Translations under genes and position numbers: made by a program
Notes under the pieces: generated by a model
The model's database searches: none
What the model was told of the DNA's origin: nothing
The model's input: only the letters and a program-made list of their open reading frames with translations
Shown: piece by piece, positions 19,875 to 29,983 of the stretch
Layout: every line of letters starts with the position of its first letter
Position numbering within the stretch: position 1 is the first letter of the stretch
Assembly (NCBI GenBank): GCA_013288805.1
Contig: JABDBE010000003.1
Coordinates: 1-64,000, forward strand
DNA from: Acidobacteriota bacterium
GTDB lineage: Bacteria > Acidobacteriota > Terriglobia > Terriglobales > Acidobacteriaceae
Length of the DNA stretch: 64,000 nucleotides
Direction of reading: 5' to 3'

Positions 19875-20632
19875 CTATCCGCCGGAGAGTGTGAAGTTCA
19901 CAGTGACCTGGGTTTCCACTTCTACCGGCTCGTTGTTCAAATAATACGGACGATAGCGCCACTGGAGAACTGCGTCGATGGCGGATTTCACCAGCAGGGG
20001 AGGGCCGCTGACGACCTGCAAGTTTTCAATTCTGCCTTCGCGCGAAATCACGGCGCGTAGCACTACAACTCCCTGAACCCGCGCCTGCCGCGCCAGGGCT
20101 GGATATTGCGGCTGCACGCGATAGATGAGATTTCCCTCCATCATGCGGGAAACGCGTGGCGGTTGAGCGGATGGCGTCGGTGGAGGCGGTGGCACAAAAG
20201 CCCTAAATCCATTTCCAATCGAGTCAAGAACGCCGTTGCGGGCCGCCGGATCGGCGGTCCCGCCGGAGACTCCCAACCCATTCAGATTGACGGGCGGTGG
20301 GGCGACCGGTTCGTCGATGTTTAAGATCTGTCGGGGCACAGAAGGTGGAGCGATCACGTGGCCGTCGGGTGACAAGTTGCTGCTAACCGGAGTGTTTCGC
20401 GCAGGGCGGGAGCGGGCGGCGCCGGTGGTGGAGCTGGCGCGACCAAAGATGACATTAATTGCAGCTGCGGCAGGCCTTGGGTGTAGAGCAGTGGGAGCAG
20501 AAGCAAGCCCCCCAACCCTGCGGCTTGCATGGCAAACGAAACCAGAGTTGTCCAAGCGCGGCGAGAACGGTCAGTCCAGGTGGTGTCGATTAGCGAATCA
20601 GCAAACATGGTGACCTCCAGACTTTGTTTCAT
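19875..20632 (-). pseudogene. TonB family protein split by apparent frameshift
   Basis: N-terminal TM plus Pro-rich part in ORF 20354..20632 (MFADSLIDTTWTDRSRRAW...LVAPAPPPAPPAPA); C-terminal TonB domain in ORF 19875..20555 (YRVQPQYPALARQARVQGVVVLRAVISREGRIENLQVVSGPPLLVKSAIDAVLQWRYRPY). Confidence 0.75.
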
Positions 20633-20687
20633 CTAAAGACACCGGCATGCAGTCTGAAGGGCGCGAAGCAACACTGACTCCGCGAAA

Positions 20688-20718
20688 ATAAAAAGCCGCC
20701 TTGTGGGCGGCCTTTTGG
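20688..20718 (-). terminator. Rho-independent terminator downstream of ompH/skp
   Basis: Minus strand GGCCGCCC-ACAA-GGCGGCTTTTTATTTT. Confidence 0.75.
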
Positions 20719-20748
20719 GAACTTTCTTCGTGTTTAGGTGTCGCGGCT

Positions 20749-21525
20749 TTACTTAGGAGGCGCAGTAGTTGTCGCCGGCTTGGTCCCGCCAGCCGGAGCA
20801 ACAGGCTTGGTGCCCGTGGTTGCCGTCGGTTTGGTAGCGGGCCTCGTCGGCGCAGGAACACCAGATTGAAGATTGTAGGCGTCGACGATCGCCTTGGTGA
20901 TATCGACGGAAGGCCCCGCCCAGAGCACTGGTCCTTGCGGCCACGGATTGGAAGTATCCATGATCAGGCCGAATCCTTTATCGCCCGCATACTTCACGAT
21001 GATTGGCGCCATCTTTTGCAGGATGCGCTGTGCGATCTCATTCTGTTGTGCCTGAGCGTCATCGCGTGCATCCTGGACGCTGCGCTCAAGTTTCTTCTGC
21101 TTGTCCTCGACCTGCTTGACCAGAGTGGCGCGGGAATCTTCGTTGAGCTTGTCGTTGGTCAGCTGTTTCTTCAGACTCTCCACTTCGTCGTTCATGCCTT
21201 TCAACTCGGTCTGCTTGGGCTCGAGCTTCTTGCTGAGTGCCTCGAAGTCGCGCTGGCCTTCATTGCTGGCGAAGATTGCCTGCTCGATGTTGATCGTGCC
21301 GATTTTGTTTGAGGTGCTAGCGGCGGTAGTATCGGGCGTGTTCGCAGCCGCACTCGGGGCTGCGGGCAATCCGGGGTCCGCGCTGGCGGTTTGAGCCAGG
21401 GCGGTAACCGAGATGACGAACACAGTGGCCAGAAGAAATCGTGGAAGCTTTCTTGTCATGGGATTGCTTTGAACTCCTTGGAAATTGTTTCGGGAATCTC
21501 GCTTGAGGTCTTTTTCACGGACCAT
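20749..21525 (-). CDS. OmpH/Skp family periplasmic chaperone
   Basis: KIGTINIEQAIFASNEGQRDFEALSKKLEPK ... IVKYAGDKGFGLIMDTS; adjacent to bamA. Confidence 0.88.
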   Translation of the reverse strand: MVREKDLKRDSRNNFQGVQSNPMTRKLPRFLLATVFVISVTALAQTASADPGLPAAPSAAANTPDTTAASTSNKIGTINIEQAIFASNEGQRDFEALSKKLEPKQTELKGMNDEVESLKKQLTNDKLNEDSRATLVKQVEDKQKKLERSVQDARDDAQAQQNEIAQRILQKMAPIIVKYAGDKGFGLIMDTSNPWPQGPVLWAGPSVDITKAIVDAYNLQSGVPAPTRPATKPTATTGTKPVAPAGGTKPATTTAPPK

Positions 21526-21729
21526 GCTGGGTCCCGCCCCGAAGCCAACCAGGCCGTGTGATCAAACGGGGAAGGCAGACCTTAACCTCCAGCGTCTCAC
21601 GCTAACGTTTCAAACGTGATGACCACCCCGTACTATTCGATTTTCAGGGTGCTGTAGGTTTCATTATAGGAACACTTCCGCTCCAGCGTCAAACGGTCAA
21701 ACCTTGATGTTCGGCCTCTTGACAAATGC

Positions 21730-24648
21730 TTAGAAGGTCGTCGCCACGGTGAAGCGGAACGTCTTGCGTGGCTCTCTCAGTTGGTAGGGAGGAGAGAAAG
21801 AATTCCGGGCGAGCTGATACGTATAATCTCCGGCGGCGCCGGCGGGGAACATGCCGCGAGTGATTGGAATCGGAGCATTCACGATCGTATCCAACCGCAG
21901 CGGGTTATACGCCCAGTAGATGCGGAAGGGGGCGTTGACCACGGGCAAGAATACCTGCAACTCCAGGCCAGTGGACATTCTGGGCGTCCAGTTCGTCCCC
22001 GGCACGGGGTGCAGGTATTGCGGGAACTTCTGCGTGGATCCACCCACGCAGTTAAAACCGGCGTCCAGCGCAGGGCAGCCAAAAACCGTGCTGTTGATCA
22101 GGTCGAACTGTCCGTTGTTAATTTTGAGCTGGGAATCTCGGAGGATCGGTTCCACGCCCATGTCGACGAACGGCGCCAAGGCCACCGGGCCAGCGATGGT
22201 GATCCGGTATTCCAAATTTCCGACCAGGCTTAAGTCGCCGCCAGGGAAGACGATCTGGTCCAAGGGGACAGGGATGGTGTAAGCGCCTTGCAGGGGATTG
22301 GCGGGATTCTTAGGTACAAACGAGCCATCAGGATTGCGCAACTGGATCGAGGTTGTGTTGGGAAGAAATGCGACGGGCGAGATGGAGCGAATATCAAAGC
22401 CACGCAGATCATTTTCGCCGCCATCGTAGAAGCGCTGAAAAGGCGGAGGCACCAGGCCGTCATAGCCAGTGAGAAAAGAACCCTGAAAGTTAAAGCCAAC
22501 CGTATTGTGCCCCCTCTGCATCGGCTTCCAATGCGTGTATTTCACGATCGGACGAATTGTTTTGACCGTTCCGCCAATGCCGGCAAATTCGCTCGCCACG
22601 TAGAAACTGCTGCCCTTATGGGGGTACAGGGCCCTGTCCAGGGAGTTTATAGAGAAGCTGGGAGTGATCTTGCTGGTGATGATCCCGTTCAGAGCGTTTG
22701 GCCCGCTGATTCCGCTGAATGACAGGAAATTAAATAGCGTCTGCGACGCCGTGGTGAGGGCTACGATAGAAGAGTCGTCGTACGAATAACTAATTCCAAC
22801 CCGCTTGAAGGAGCGGTGCAGCGGATACGCCAGGTTGATGGCAAAACCCCGGCTCGACTGCGTGTAGTTCTGAAGATTCTCCTCCAGTTCAGCCGGCAGA
22901 TTGATCGCCTGACCGCTGAGGATGGCCGCTTGCCGCGCCTGATCGTAAGTGAACTTCGTGAAGTAAACCGTAAAACCCAACTGCAGAGGACGATCAAACA
23001 GGTAAGGTTGAGTGAAGCTGAAGGAAACGTTACGCTGCAGGTTTCCTATGTTCGCTTGTATGCTCAGAGTTTCGCCCAAGCCCAGAAAGTTATTGGTACT
23101 GTAGCTGAGGCCAATGAATGTGCCCGACAAACCGCTAACCCCACCGCTCAATCCAATGCTGTTCTTCCCTTTTTCCTTGACTTTGAGGGTGAGATCGACG
23201 GTGCCATCCTTTTCGTTCAGGTGGCGTTCGGTGACGTTGGGATCGTCGGGCTTCAAGTTGTCGAAAAAGCCCAACTGATTCAGCCGCTGGATGCTGAGTT
23301 CCCAGAGTTGCTGGTTATAGACTTGGCCTTCTTCCAGAACGATCTCGCGGCGTATCACCTTGTCGCGAGTGGTGGTATTGCCTTGGAATTCGATTCGGCG
23401 AACAAAGAACTGCTTGCCTTCATCTACGTCAATGTCGAGGAATACAAGTTTCTTTTCCTCGTCGAAGGTCGTGTTCGGAATGGAAGTGAAGTTGATGTAG
23501 CCGATTTGGCCATAGGCCTTTCCCAGGTTTTCCAGGCCTTTCGCGATTTTGCTTCGGTCAAAGGTATCGCCGTCCTTTATCGGAAAAAGGGCGCGTAAGG
23601 CCTTGGTGTTCGACACTGCTTTGTTGTTCTTGAAAGTGATTCCGCCCAAGTTGTATTTGTCGCCTTCCTCAATGGGCATGGTGATGTCGACGGCCTTGCC
23701 CGGCCCAGCCTGGATCAGCGGGATGTGAAAGCCCTTATGTCCGGTATCGTGGATTACCGTCTTGGGCTCCTGAACCAGCACTTTGAAGAAGCCGCGGTTT
23801 TGAAACTCGGCGCGAACTCGCTCGGTGTCTTCATCAAGCTTGGTGGCATCGTAGGTCTTCGAGAACAGATTCTCCAGAAAGATCGAGTGCGGGATGCCGA
23901 TGGGTTTAAGGTTCTTCATTGCGCCACGCAGAATGCGGCTTTTGACGTGTTTATTTCCTTCGAAAATAATCTTGCCGACTTTAACTTTCGGTCCTTCCTT
24001 GATCACGAAGGTGATGCTCACGGCGTTGGGCGGGATGGGATGAATCTCGGTGCGGATCGTAGAGTATTGTCTTCCATGCTCGGCCAGCAATTGCTTGATC
24101 GTGACCTCTGCCTTCTTCACTTTAGTCGGGTCATATTGGCTCTCGACCGACAATCCGACTTTGGCTTCCTTGAAGCGGTCGAGCACGTCGCTTTTCGAGA
24201 CCGAGTTCAGCCCTTCGTAGTTGATCTCCCGGATGGTTGGCCGTTCTTTTACATAGATATGAAGAATCCAGCCTTTCGGTGTCTGCTCCCGCTCAAAGCG
24301 AATATCCTGAAAGTATCCGGTATTCCACAGTGAGTTGAAATCACGCTCGATGGCTGCAGGATCGTAGACATCTCCTGCGTGGGTAAAAATTCTAGCCTTA
24401 ATGGTCTCAGCCGGAATGCGACGGTTGCCGTGAACTTCTACGCCGGCAATCACGTCCTGCTGCCCGATGGCCGAGGAGCAGAGCAAGAAAAAGGCCAGCA
24501 GGAAACTGAAAAGCGAAGCTCTCCTACCTGCACAACGCTTTAAAAATGAAGGAGATGGCCTCGCTGCGACAACCGAGGGTCGCCATGCGCGGCCGTGCCT
24601 GCCCTCGATAATCGCAGGGCTATCCTGATGAGTGCGATGAATCGCCAC
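21730..24648 (-). CDS. bamA: outer membrane protein assembly factor BamA
   Basis: 972 aa, POTRA-type repeats (IAGVEVHGNRRIPAETIKARI, IREINYEGLNSVSKSDVL, VRRIEFQGNTTTRDKVIRRE), C-terminal beta-barrel ending ...FRFTVATTF. Confidence 0.95.
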   Translation of the reverse strand: MAIHRTHQDSPAIIEGRHGRAWRPSVVAARPSPSFLKRCAGRRASLFSFLLAFFLLCSSAIGQQDVIAGVEVHGNRRIPAETIKARIFTHAGDVYDPAAIERDFNSLWNTGYFQDIRFEREQTPKGWILHIYVKERPTIREINYEGLNSVSKSDVLDRFKEAKVGLSVESQYDPTKVKKAEVTIKQLLAEHGRQYSTIRTEIHPIPPNAVSITFVIKEGPKVKVGKIIFEGNKHVKSRILRGAMKNLKPIGIPHSIFLENLFSKTYDATKLDEDTERVRAEFQNRGFFKVLVQEPKTVIHDTGHKGFHIPLIQAGPGKAVDITMPIEEGDKYNLGGITFKNNKAVSNTKALRALFPIKDGDTFDRSKIAKGLENLGKAYGQIGYINFTSIPNTTFDEEKKLVFLDIDVDEGKQFFVRRIEFQGNTTTRDKVIRREIVLEEGQVYNQQLWELSIQRLNQLGFFDNLKPDDPNVTERHLNEKDGTVDLTLKVKEKGKNSIGLSGGVSGLSGTFIGLSYSTNNFLGLGETLSIQANIGNLQRNVSFSFTQPYLFDRPLQLGFTVYFTKFTYDQARQAAILSGQAINLPAELEENLQNYTQSSRGFAINLAYPLHRSFKRVGISYSYDDSSIVALTTASQTLFNFLSFSGISGPNALNGIITSKITPSFSINSLDRALYPHKGSSFYVASEFAGIGGTVKTIRPIVKYTHWKPMQRGHNTVGFNFQGSFLTGYDGLVPPPFQRFYDGGENDLRGFDIRSISPVAFLPNTTSIQLRNPDGSFVPKNPANPLQGAYTIPVPLDQIVFPGGDLSLVGNLEYRITIAGPVALAPFVDMGVEPILRDSQLKINNGQFDLINSTVFGCPALDAGFNCVGGSTQKFPQYLHPVPGTNWTPRMSTGLELQVFLPVVNAPFRIYWAYNPLRLDTIVNAPIPITRGMFPAGAAGDYTYQLARNSFSPPYQLREPRKTFRFTVATTF

Positions 24649-24732
24649 TACCTCAAGTTATGGGAGTGTGGAAAACCGCAATTATACGGTAGAGCAGTGG
24701 ACACCGTCCAAGCACATGCGCCTTAATCGCCC

Positions 24733-26865
24733 TCAGGATGCCGTTTGGAAAAGCTCTACTTCAACCAAGACGGAATAAAAGGTGGCGGAGTTGCCCAAGT
24801 CAGTAAGTTTTTCCGAGGTAAGCACATTAATGTTCCGTCCCTGCGGACTGAGCTTGGCCCACGAGAGCCGCGCGCAAACCACGCCGGGCTGCAACACGCC
24901 GTCTACTTTGGCTCTTAGAAGTATATCGCCACGGCGGTTGAAGACACGTACCCGGTCGCCCTCCGCGATGCCGCGTGTTCGGGCATCCGTGGCATTCATT
25001 TCAAGCAGGCCAGCTTCCTCCATCTCCTGGATCGCGGGTAAATTGGAAAAGGATGAGTTGAGAAAATTGTCGGACTTACGAGCCAGCAACTCCAGAGGAA
25101 AAGTTTTCGCCTGCTCGCTGTGGCGCGATTCGCCCGGCGGTTCGAAGTGAACCACGGGATCCAAACCTTGAACCTTGAGCGTTTCGCTGTACAATTCCGC
25201 CTTGCCGCTCGTCGTAAAGAAGTTTCCGTGAGCAAAAGGCAAAAAGAAACCTGAGGACTGCGAACTGTCGTCTGTGAACTGTTTTTCAAAACTGAGCCTT
25301 ACGTGACCTTCCCGCTCCAGTCGCTCCCGGTTAATTCCTTGTAGCCAGGGATGGTCAGAGTCCAAGGCCGCATCGATCATCTGGTCCACGGATTCGCGGA
25401 AACACTCATCCTCGAATCCCATTCTCTGGGCGAGCGCACGAAAGACTTCCACATTCGAGCGGCATTCGCCCAACGCCTCGATAGCCTGATTCGAAACCTG
25501 CAAGAAGTAGTGCCCGTAGGCGGTTTGCAGATCCTTGTGCTCAAAGAAAGTAGTCGCGGGCAGAACCATGTCCGCGTAATCGGCAGTGTCGGTGAGGAAC
25601 TGCTCGTGAACAACGGTGAACAGATCAGTACGCTGCAAGCCCCGAATAACTTCATTGTGATTGGGACAGGTCGCAGCCGGATTACAGCCATAAACGAATA
25701 GAGACTTGATTGGCGGGTCATCCAGCGAATTTAAGGCTTTCCCCAACTCCACCATGTTCACGGTGCGTGCGGGACGGCCCAGTGGCTCGAGCATCAAGTC
25801 GGAACATTTAAGAGCTTCTTTGTTCAACTTAAAAGCTCCGCTGGTGGACATCTGCAACCCGCCGCCGACCTCTTTCCACGACCCGGTAATGCAAGGCAGC
25901 ATGGCAACGGCGCGTGTCGCCATTCCTCCGCCTTCGGAGCGCTGGACTCCGTAATTCAAGCGAATGACGGCTGGATGGGTCGTGGCGTACTCGCGGGCCA
26001 GCTTCACAATGTCAGAGGCGGCGATTCCCGTCCACTTCGCCACGCGTTCCGGCGTGTAATCCTGAACTTTGTTGCGAAGCTGCTCGAATCCGAGCGTATA
26101 GCGCTCGACGTAATCAGCGTCGTGAAGATTCTCGCTGATGATCACATGCATCATGGCGAGCGCCAAGGCAGCGTCTGTGCCGGGATTAATCGGCAGATAC
26201 CAGTCCGCGCACGCCGCCGTGCGGGTGCGATAAGGATCGATCACCACCAGCTTGGCGCCTTGGCGGCGGGCCTCCGCGATGAAGGGCCACAAATGCACGT
26301 TATTGCCGTGAATATTCGCTGCCCACGCAATGATGTAGCGAGAATGGCGAAATTGTTCCGGCTCGGTACCCAGTTTTATGCCAAACACGGATTCCAACCC
26401 TGCTTCGCCGGCGGCAGAGCAAATATTACGCGCCAACTGCGATGCGCCTAGTCGATGGAAAAATCGGCGGTCCATGGAAGCGCTATTCAACATCCCCAGC
26501 GTGCCGCCGAAGGAGAAAGGCAGGATCGCCTCGCTGCCAAATTCAGCGATGATCTTCTTGAAGCGAGAAGTGATTTCGTCGAGAGCTTCGTCCCACGTGA
26601 TGCGCTGCCATTCTTGTGTGGAGCGGGCGCCCTCGCCCGCGTTTCGTGGCCCCTTCGGCCCCATTCGCCTCATGGGATACAGAACCCGGTCGGGCGAATA
26701 CACCCGATCCAGATACTTCGCCACCTTTGCGCACAGGAAACCACGCGCAACGGGATGCGCCGGATCGCCCTTGATTTTGGTCGCGCGTCCATCCTCTACT
26801 GTAATCAAAACTCCGCAGGCATCCGGGCAATCGTGCGGACAAGCGGCGTGGACAACCTTCTTCAT
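24733..26865 (-). CDS. molybdopterin-dependent oxidoreductase (DMSO reductase superfamily, formate-dehydrogenase-like)
   Basis: CPHDCPDACGV...GFLCAK [4Fe-4S] motif; ITWDEALDEI; GVQRSEGGGMATRAV; GCNPAATCPN. Confidence 0.92.
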   Translation of the reverse strand: MKKVVHAACPHDCPDACGVLITVEDGRATKIKGDPAHPVARGFLCAKVAKYLDRVYSPDRVLYPMRRMGPKGPRNAGEGARSTQEWQRITWDEALDEITSRFKKIIAEFGSEAILPFSFGGTLGMLNSASMDRRFFHRLGASQLARNICSAAGEAGLESVFGIKLGTEPEQFRHSRYIIAWAANIHGNNVHLWPFIAEARRQGAKLVVIDPYRTRTAACADWYLPINPGTDAALALAMMHVIISENLHDADYVERYTLGFEQLRNKVQDYTPERVAKWTGIAASDIVKLAREYATTHPAVIRLNYGVQRSEGGGMATRAVAMLPCITGSWKEVGGGLQMSTSGAFKLNKEALKCSDLMLEPLGRPARTVNMVELGKALNSLDDPPIKSLFVYGCNPAATCPNHNEVIRGLQRTDLFTVVHEQFLTDTADYADMVLPATTFFEHKDLQTAYGHYFLQVSNQAIEALGECRSNVEVFRALAQRMGFEDECFRESVDQMIDAALDSDHPWLQGINRERLEREGHVRLSFEKQFTDDSSQSSGFFLPFAHGNFFTTSGKAELYSETLKVQGLDPVVHFEPPGESRHSEQAKTFPLELLARKSDNFLNSSFSNLPAIQEMEEAGLLEMNATDARTRGIAEGDRVRVFNRRGDILLRAKVDGVLQPGVVCARLSWAKLSPQGRNINVLTSEKLTDLGNSATFYSVLVEVELFQTAS

Positions 26866-26970
26866 GACCTTCCGATTATAAGATGCCGAGTTGCCGTCGG
26901 GAAAAATCAATAAGGGTAGGAAACGAAGTATCACAAAGGTTCGAGTTTGGCTGGTCCTTTGTGTTTGGAA

Positions 26971-27000
26971 GAAAAACGGGCGGCTCGCGCCGCCCGATTA
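26971..27000 (-). terminator. Rho-independent terminator
   Basis: Perfect 8-bp stem CGGGCGGC-TCGC-GCCGCCCG followed on minus strand by TTTTT; just 3' of the 27024 stop. Confidence 0.85.
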
Positions 27001-27023
27001 ATGCTCAGGTTAAGTCTCTTGCC

Positions 27024-28418
27024 TTACGGCAGTACGCGCACCCGTCCCGCCCACACGATAGGCTTTTGCGTGTTGGGATCGTAGAATACCAATCCGCGAG
27101 AGATCAGATTGGTCGCACCCGCACCTTGCAATCCCGTCAAGCCATTGATGTTGACGAATGTTGTGAGGTTGCCGGTATACACGGTGAACGGTCCACCCGC
27201 CGAATAGCTCATCAGGGCATCGTTCGTCATCTGATAGTTGCCCTGATTGCCGTTCGTAACCTTCACGCTGTTTGCGACCAGCGATCCGATCACGCCCTGC
27301 CTTCGCAAGGAAACCATGTCGGGAGTGAACGCGTTGCTCTGATAAGTGCCGCCAACGAAGATGCGTTGACCGACCACTATAGATGAGCCGCTGAACAGCT
27401 CTTTGGTAAACCAATTGTCGATAAAGCAAACGTCATACTGCGACACCAGGCTGAGGTCGACGGTGTAGACGCTATCCACGGGGATGCTCGCCGAAGTTCC
27501 AATCTCTTCGCCGACGAACATGGTCACCACCGGTCCGGGACTCACAGCCAGGATTCTGCCAGAAATGAATGCTTTGTCGGTTGTGATCAACTCGACGCTC
27601 CCGGCGAGAATGCTGCCATTGGCCTGCACCGTACCCTCGACGGAAACGATGCCATTCGCCATTAAACTGGTCAACGCATTGCTGCCGTTGTACAGAGTGC
27701 TCGAGTTGACGTCGATGGTCTCCTGGAAGCCGTACGGCCCTTGCATCACGAATGAGTTCCCCGAAGTATTTACCGAAACGATGTTACCGGTGAATTCGGT
27801 GATCTGGCCCAGATCGCCAGAGGCCGAGACTGCCATCACATCCAATACTGGTTTTACAGCGATGGTGCCGTTGTTGATGATCAGGTTGCCGTTTCCATCC
27901 ATGGCCAGCGACTGGCGCAGATCGAAGTCCATGTGCAAGCCGGCCAAGCCGTTGCTTCCCACCACAAGCGGAGCCCCTGCCGGGAATGCGACCGTTACTG
28001 TGGGGCTGCTCAAGGTTCCGGTTGCGGTACCGATTGAAGGTGGATTAGTGGTGAGGTCGACGTAATTAATTGAAGGCGCGGGCGTGCTGGTCGCGAAAGT
28101 GAAAGTGGCACTGGTGTAGGTTCCAGGCGCGACCGTGTTAAAGCCCAGCAGCGAACGCAAACCGATCAGCCGGCCGAAGTCAACCGTGGTCGGCGTAGAA
28201 AGCACTTGTGCCGTAGTCGAGCCATTGTTAAGTGTGATGCTGTTAATGGTGATATTGAATGCAACTACCGACGACACGGGCGCGTCCTCGCCCGTAGCGA
28301 AGACCTGCCCTTGAGTGTTCGGTGCTGGCGTTGACGACGAGGAATTGCTTACGCCGTTACAAGCACTGAAACTCAGGGCTAACGCAAGCAGCCCGGCAAG
28401 CGATAGAAATCTTTTCAT
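27024..28418 (-). CDS. secreted lipoprotein with DUF4382/DUF5666-like repeats
   Basis: Lipobox LALSFSAC; ITINSITLNNG...PTTVDFGRLIGLRSLLG; GNIVSVNTSGNSFVMQGPYG. Confidence 0.7.
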   Translation of the reverse strand: MKRFLSLAGLLALALSFSACNGVSNSSSSTPAPNTQGQVFATGEDAPVSSVVAFNITINSITLNNGSTTAQVLSTPTTVDFGRLIGLRSLLGFNTVAPGTYTSATFTFATSTPAPSINYVDLTTNPPSIGTATGTLSSPTVTVAFPAGAPLVVGSNGLAGLHMDFDLRQSLAMDGNGNLIINNGTIAVKPVLDVMAVSASGDLGQITEFTGNIVSVNTSGNSFVMQGPYGFQETIDVNSSTLYNGSNALTSLMANGIVSVEGTVQANGSILAGSVELITTDKAFISGRILAVSPGPVVTMFVGEEIGTSASIPVDSVYTVDLSLVSQYDVCFIDNWFTKELFSGSSIVVGQRIFVGGTYQSNAFTPDMVSLRRQGVIGSLVANSVKVTNGNQGNYQMTNDALMSYSAGGPFTVYTGNLTTFVNINGLTGLQGAGATNLISRGLVFYDPNTQKPIVWAGRVRVLP

Positions 28419-28688
28419 GGTTGCTCCTGTAAATCAGAATCTGTGGGGGAGCTGCGAATTTTTGATACCCGAATGAAAACACGTGTGATTGTAGGAAGTC
28501 TTCATTACCGTAGGACAGATTACGGACGTAATAGTGCCTCTGGGCGCAGGGTTGGGGGTGTGTTGGTCAAGCGAAGGCGCTGGCTGTTGTGCGCCGGCAA
28601 GGGAACCCGAGATTCCCCGTTGTTTCGCTCCTCGAATGACAAAAAACAGAAGTGGAATGACAGAAAAAACGACAGGAAAACGGGCACG

Positions 28689-29303
28689 CTATTCCAGGCC
28701 AATGTAAAGATCGACTTGCGATTCCTGCGGATTCTGGCTCCGCTGGTCGTAGACCTCGAAGTCTGCTTTGTAGGCTCGTGCGCCGCCGAGCTGTTTGTTA
28801 TCTTCCATGCTCCAGACCCGCTGCCATGCCTGCGGGACAACCTGCTCCACCGGTCCCTTTGCGCTGGTAACGATTGCGTATCTCCCGCTGGGTACCTTTT
28901 TCGCAACCATCCCTGGCGGAACATCAGACGCACTGCCGACTTTCATACCAACAATGAAATCGTACTCGCCATCGCGGTCGCTGGCGTAACCGGTGTAAAC
29001 CGCGTAGATCGTGGAATCTACTTTGTTCCGAATCTTATTCGCGATGCCTTCCTTGAAAAACTTGGCCCATTGCTTGGAAATCGCGCCGCCGCCGGTCATT
29101 TCCTTGGCGTTACTGGTTCGAACTTGAATTCCGATAACCGAGAACTCTGGCTGGTCGACGACTCTTGGTTCCATTGCGGCTCCCACAGCGGCGGCTGTCA
29201 CGGTGAGGACAATCACGAGACAAATCAAGGCGAGCAATCCACCGGTCAAACCGAACCCCAGCCGGGCCGCTCTGGAAAAAGGCTCGCCGTGCCCGATCAT
29301 CAA
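28689..29303 (-). CDS. hypothetical membrane-anchored effector-binding-like protein
   Basis: 204 aa; N-terminal TM (LGFGLTGGLLALICLVIVLTVTAAAVGAA); overlaps frr by 4 nt. Confidence 0.55.
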   Translation of the reverse strand: MMIGHGEPFSRAARLGFGLTGGLLALICLVIVLTVTAAAVGAAMEPRVVDQPEFSVIGIQVRTSNAKEMTGGGAISKQWAKFFKEGIANKIRNKVDSTIYAVYTGYASDRDGEYDFIVGMKVGSASDVPPGMVAKKVPSGRYAIVTSAKGPVEQVVPQAWQRVWSMEDNKQLGGARAYKADFEVYDQRSQNPQESQVDLYIGLE

Positions 29304-29887
29304 ATCTCCATCACTTCTTTTTCTTTGCCTTTGCTCATCTCTTCCATCTTCCTGATTTCACCATCGGTGAGCTTTTGGATCTCGTCCATGGCTCTTTTTT
29401 CATCGTCCTCGGTGATCTTCTTGTCCTTCATCGCCTTCTTGATGGCGTCGTTGCCATCGCGCCGGATGTTGCGCACCGCCGTGCGATGCTCCTCGAGTAT
29501 CTTGTGCAGGTGTTTCACCATATCCTTGCGGCGCTCTTCGGTGAGCGGAGGCACGGGCACGCGGACGATTTTGCCGTCGTTCATCGGGTTCAAGCCGATG
29601 TCCGCCGCGCGAATTGCCTTCTCAATCGCTGGCAGCGAGGTCGGATCAAAAGGCTGCACCGTGATGAGCTGCGGCTCGGGCGCATGCACCTGCGCAAGCT
29701 GATTAAGCGGCATGTGCGAACCGTAATATTCCACGTTGACGGAATCGAGCATGTGCACCGACGCACGCCCGGTGCGCGTAGACGCCATCGCCTTGCGGAA
29801 GTCCTCGACCGCCTTGTCCATGCGCGTTTTGAGTTGAATGTAAGTATCTTTAAGGCCAGGAATTGCGGCCATACCAGCTTGAGCCAT
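29300..29887 (-). CDS. frr: ribosome recycling factor
   Basis: MDKAVEDFRKAMASTRTGRASVHMLDSVNVEYYGSHMPLNQLA; PLTEERRKDMVKHLHKI. Confidence 0.97.
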   Translation of the reverse strand: MAQAGMAAIPGLKDTYIQLKTRMDKAVEDFRKAMASTRTGRASVHMLDSVNVEYYGSHMPLNQLAQVHAPEPQLITVQPFDPTSLPAIEKAIRAADIGLNPMNDGKIVRVPVPPLTEERRKDMVKHLHKILEEHRTAVRNIRRDGNDAIKKAMKDKKITEDDEKRAMDEIQKLTDGEIRKMEEMSKGKEKEVMEI

Positions 29888-29983
29888 GATCAGCTCCCCT
29901 AAGGATGAGTTACCAAAACTGTGAATTATAAACCTTTGAAGCCCGCAGCATTCCTAGGCCCAACCCCGGTCGCCAAAAAGAAT

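Noticed and set aside
22816-23598. 260-aa plus-strand ORF opposite bamA
   Set aside because: Antisense shadow; bamA frame is unambiguous.
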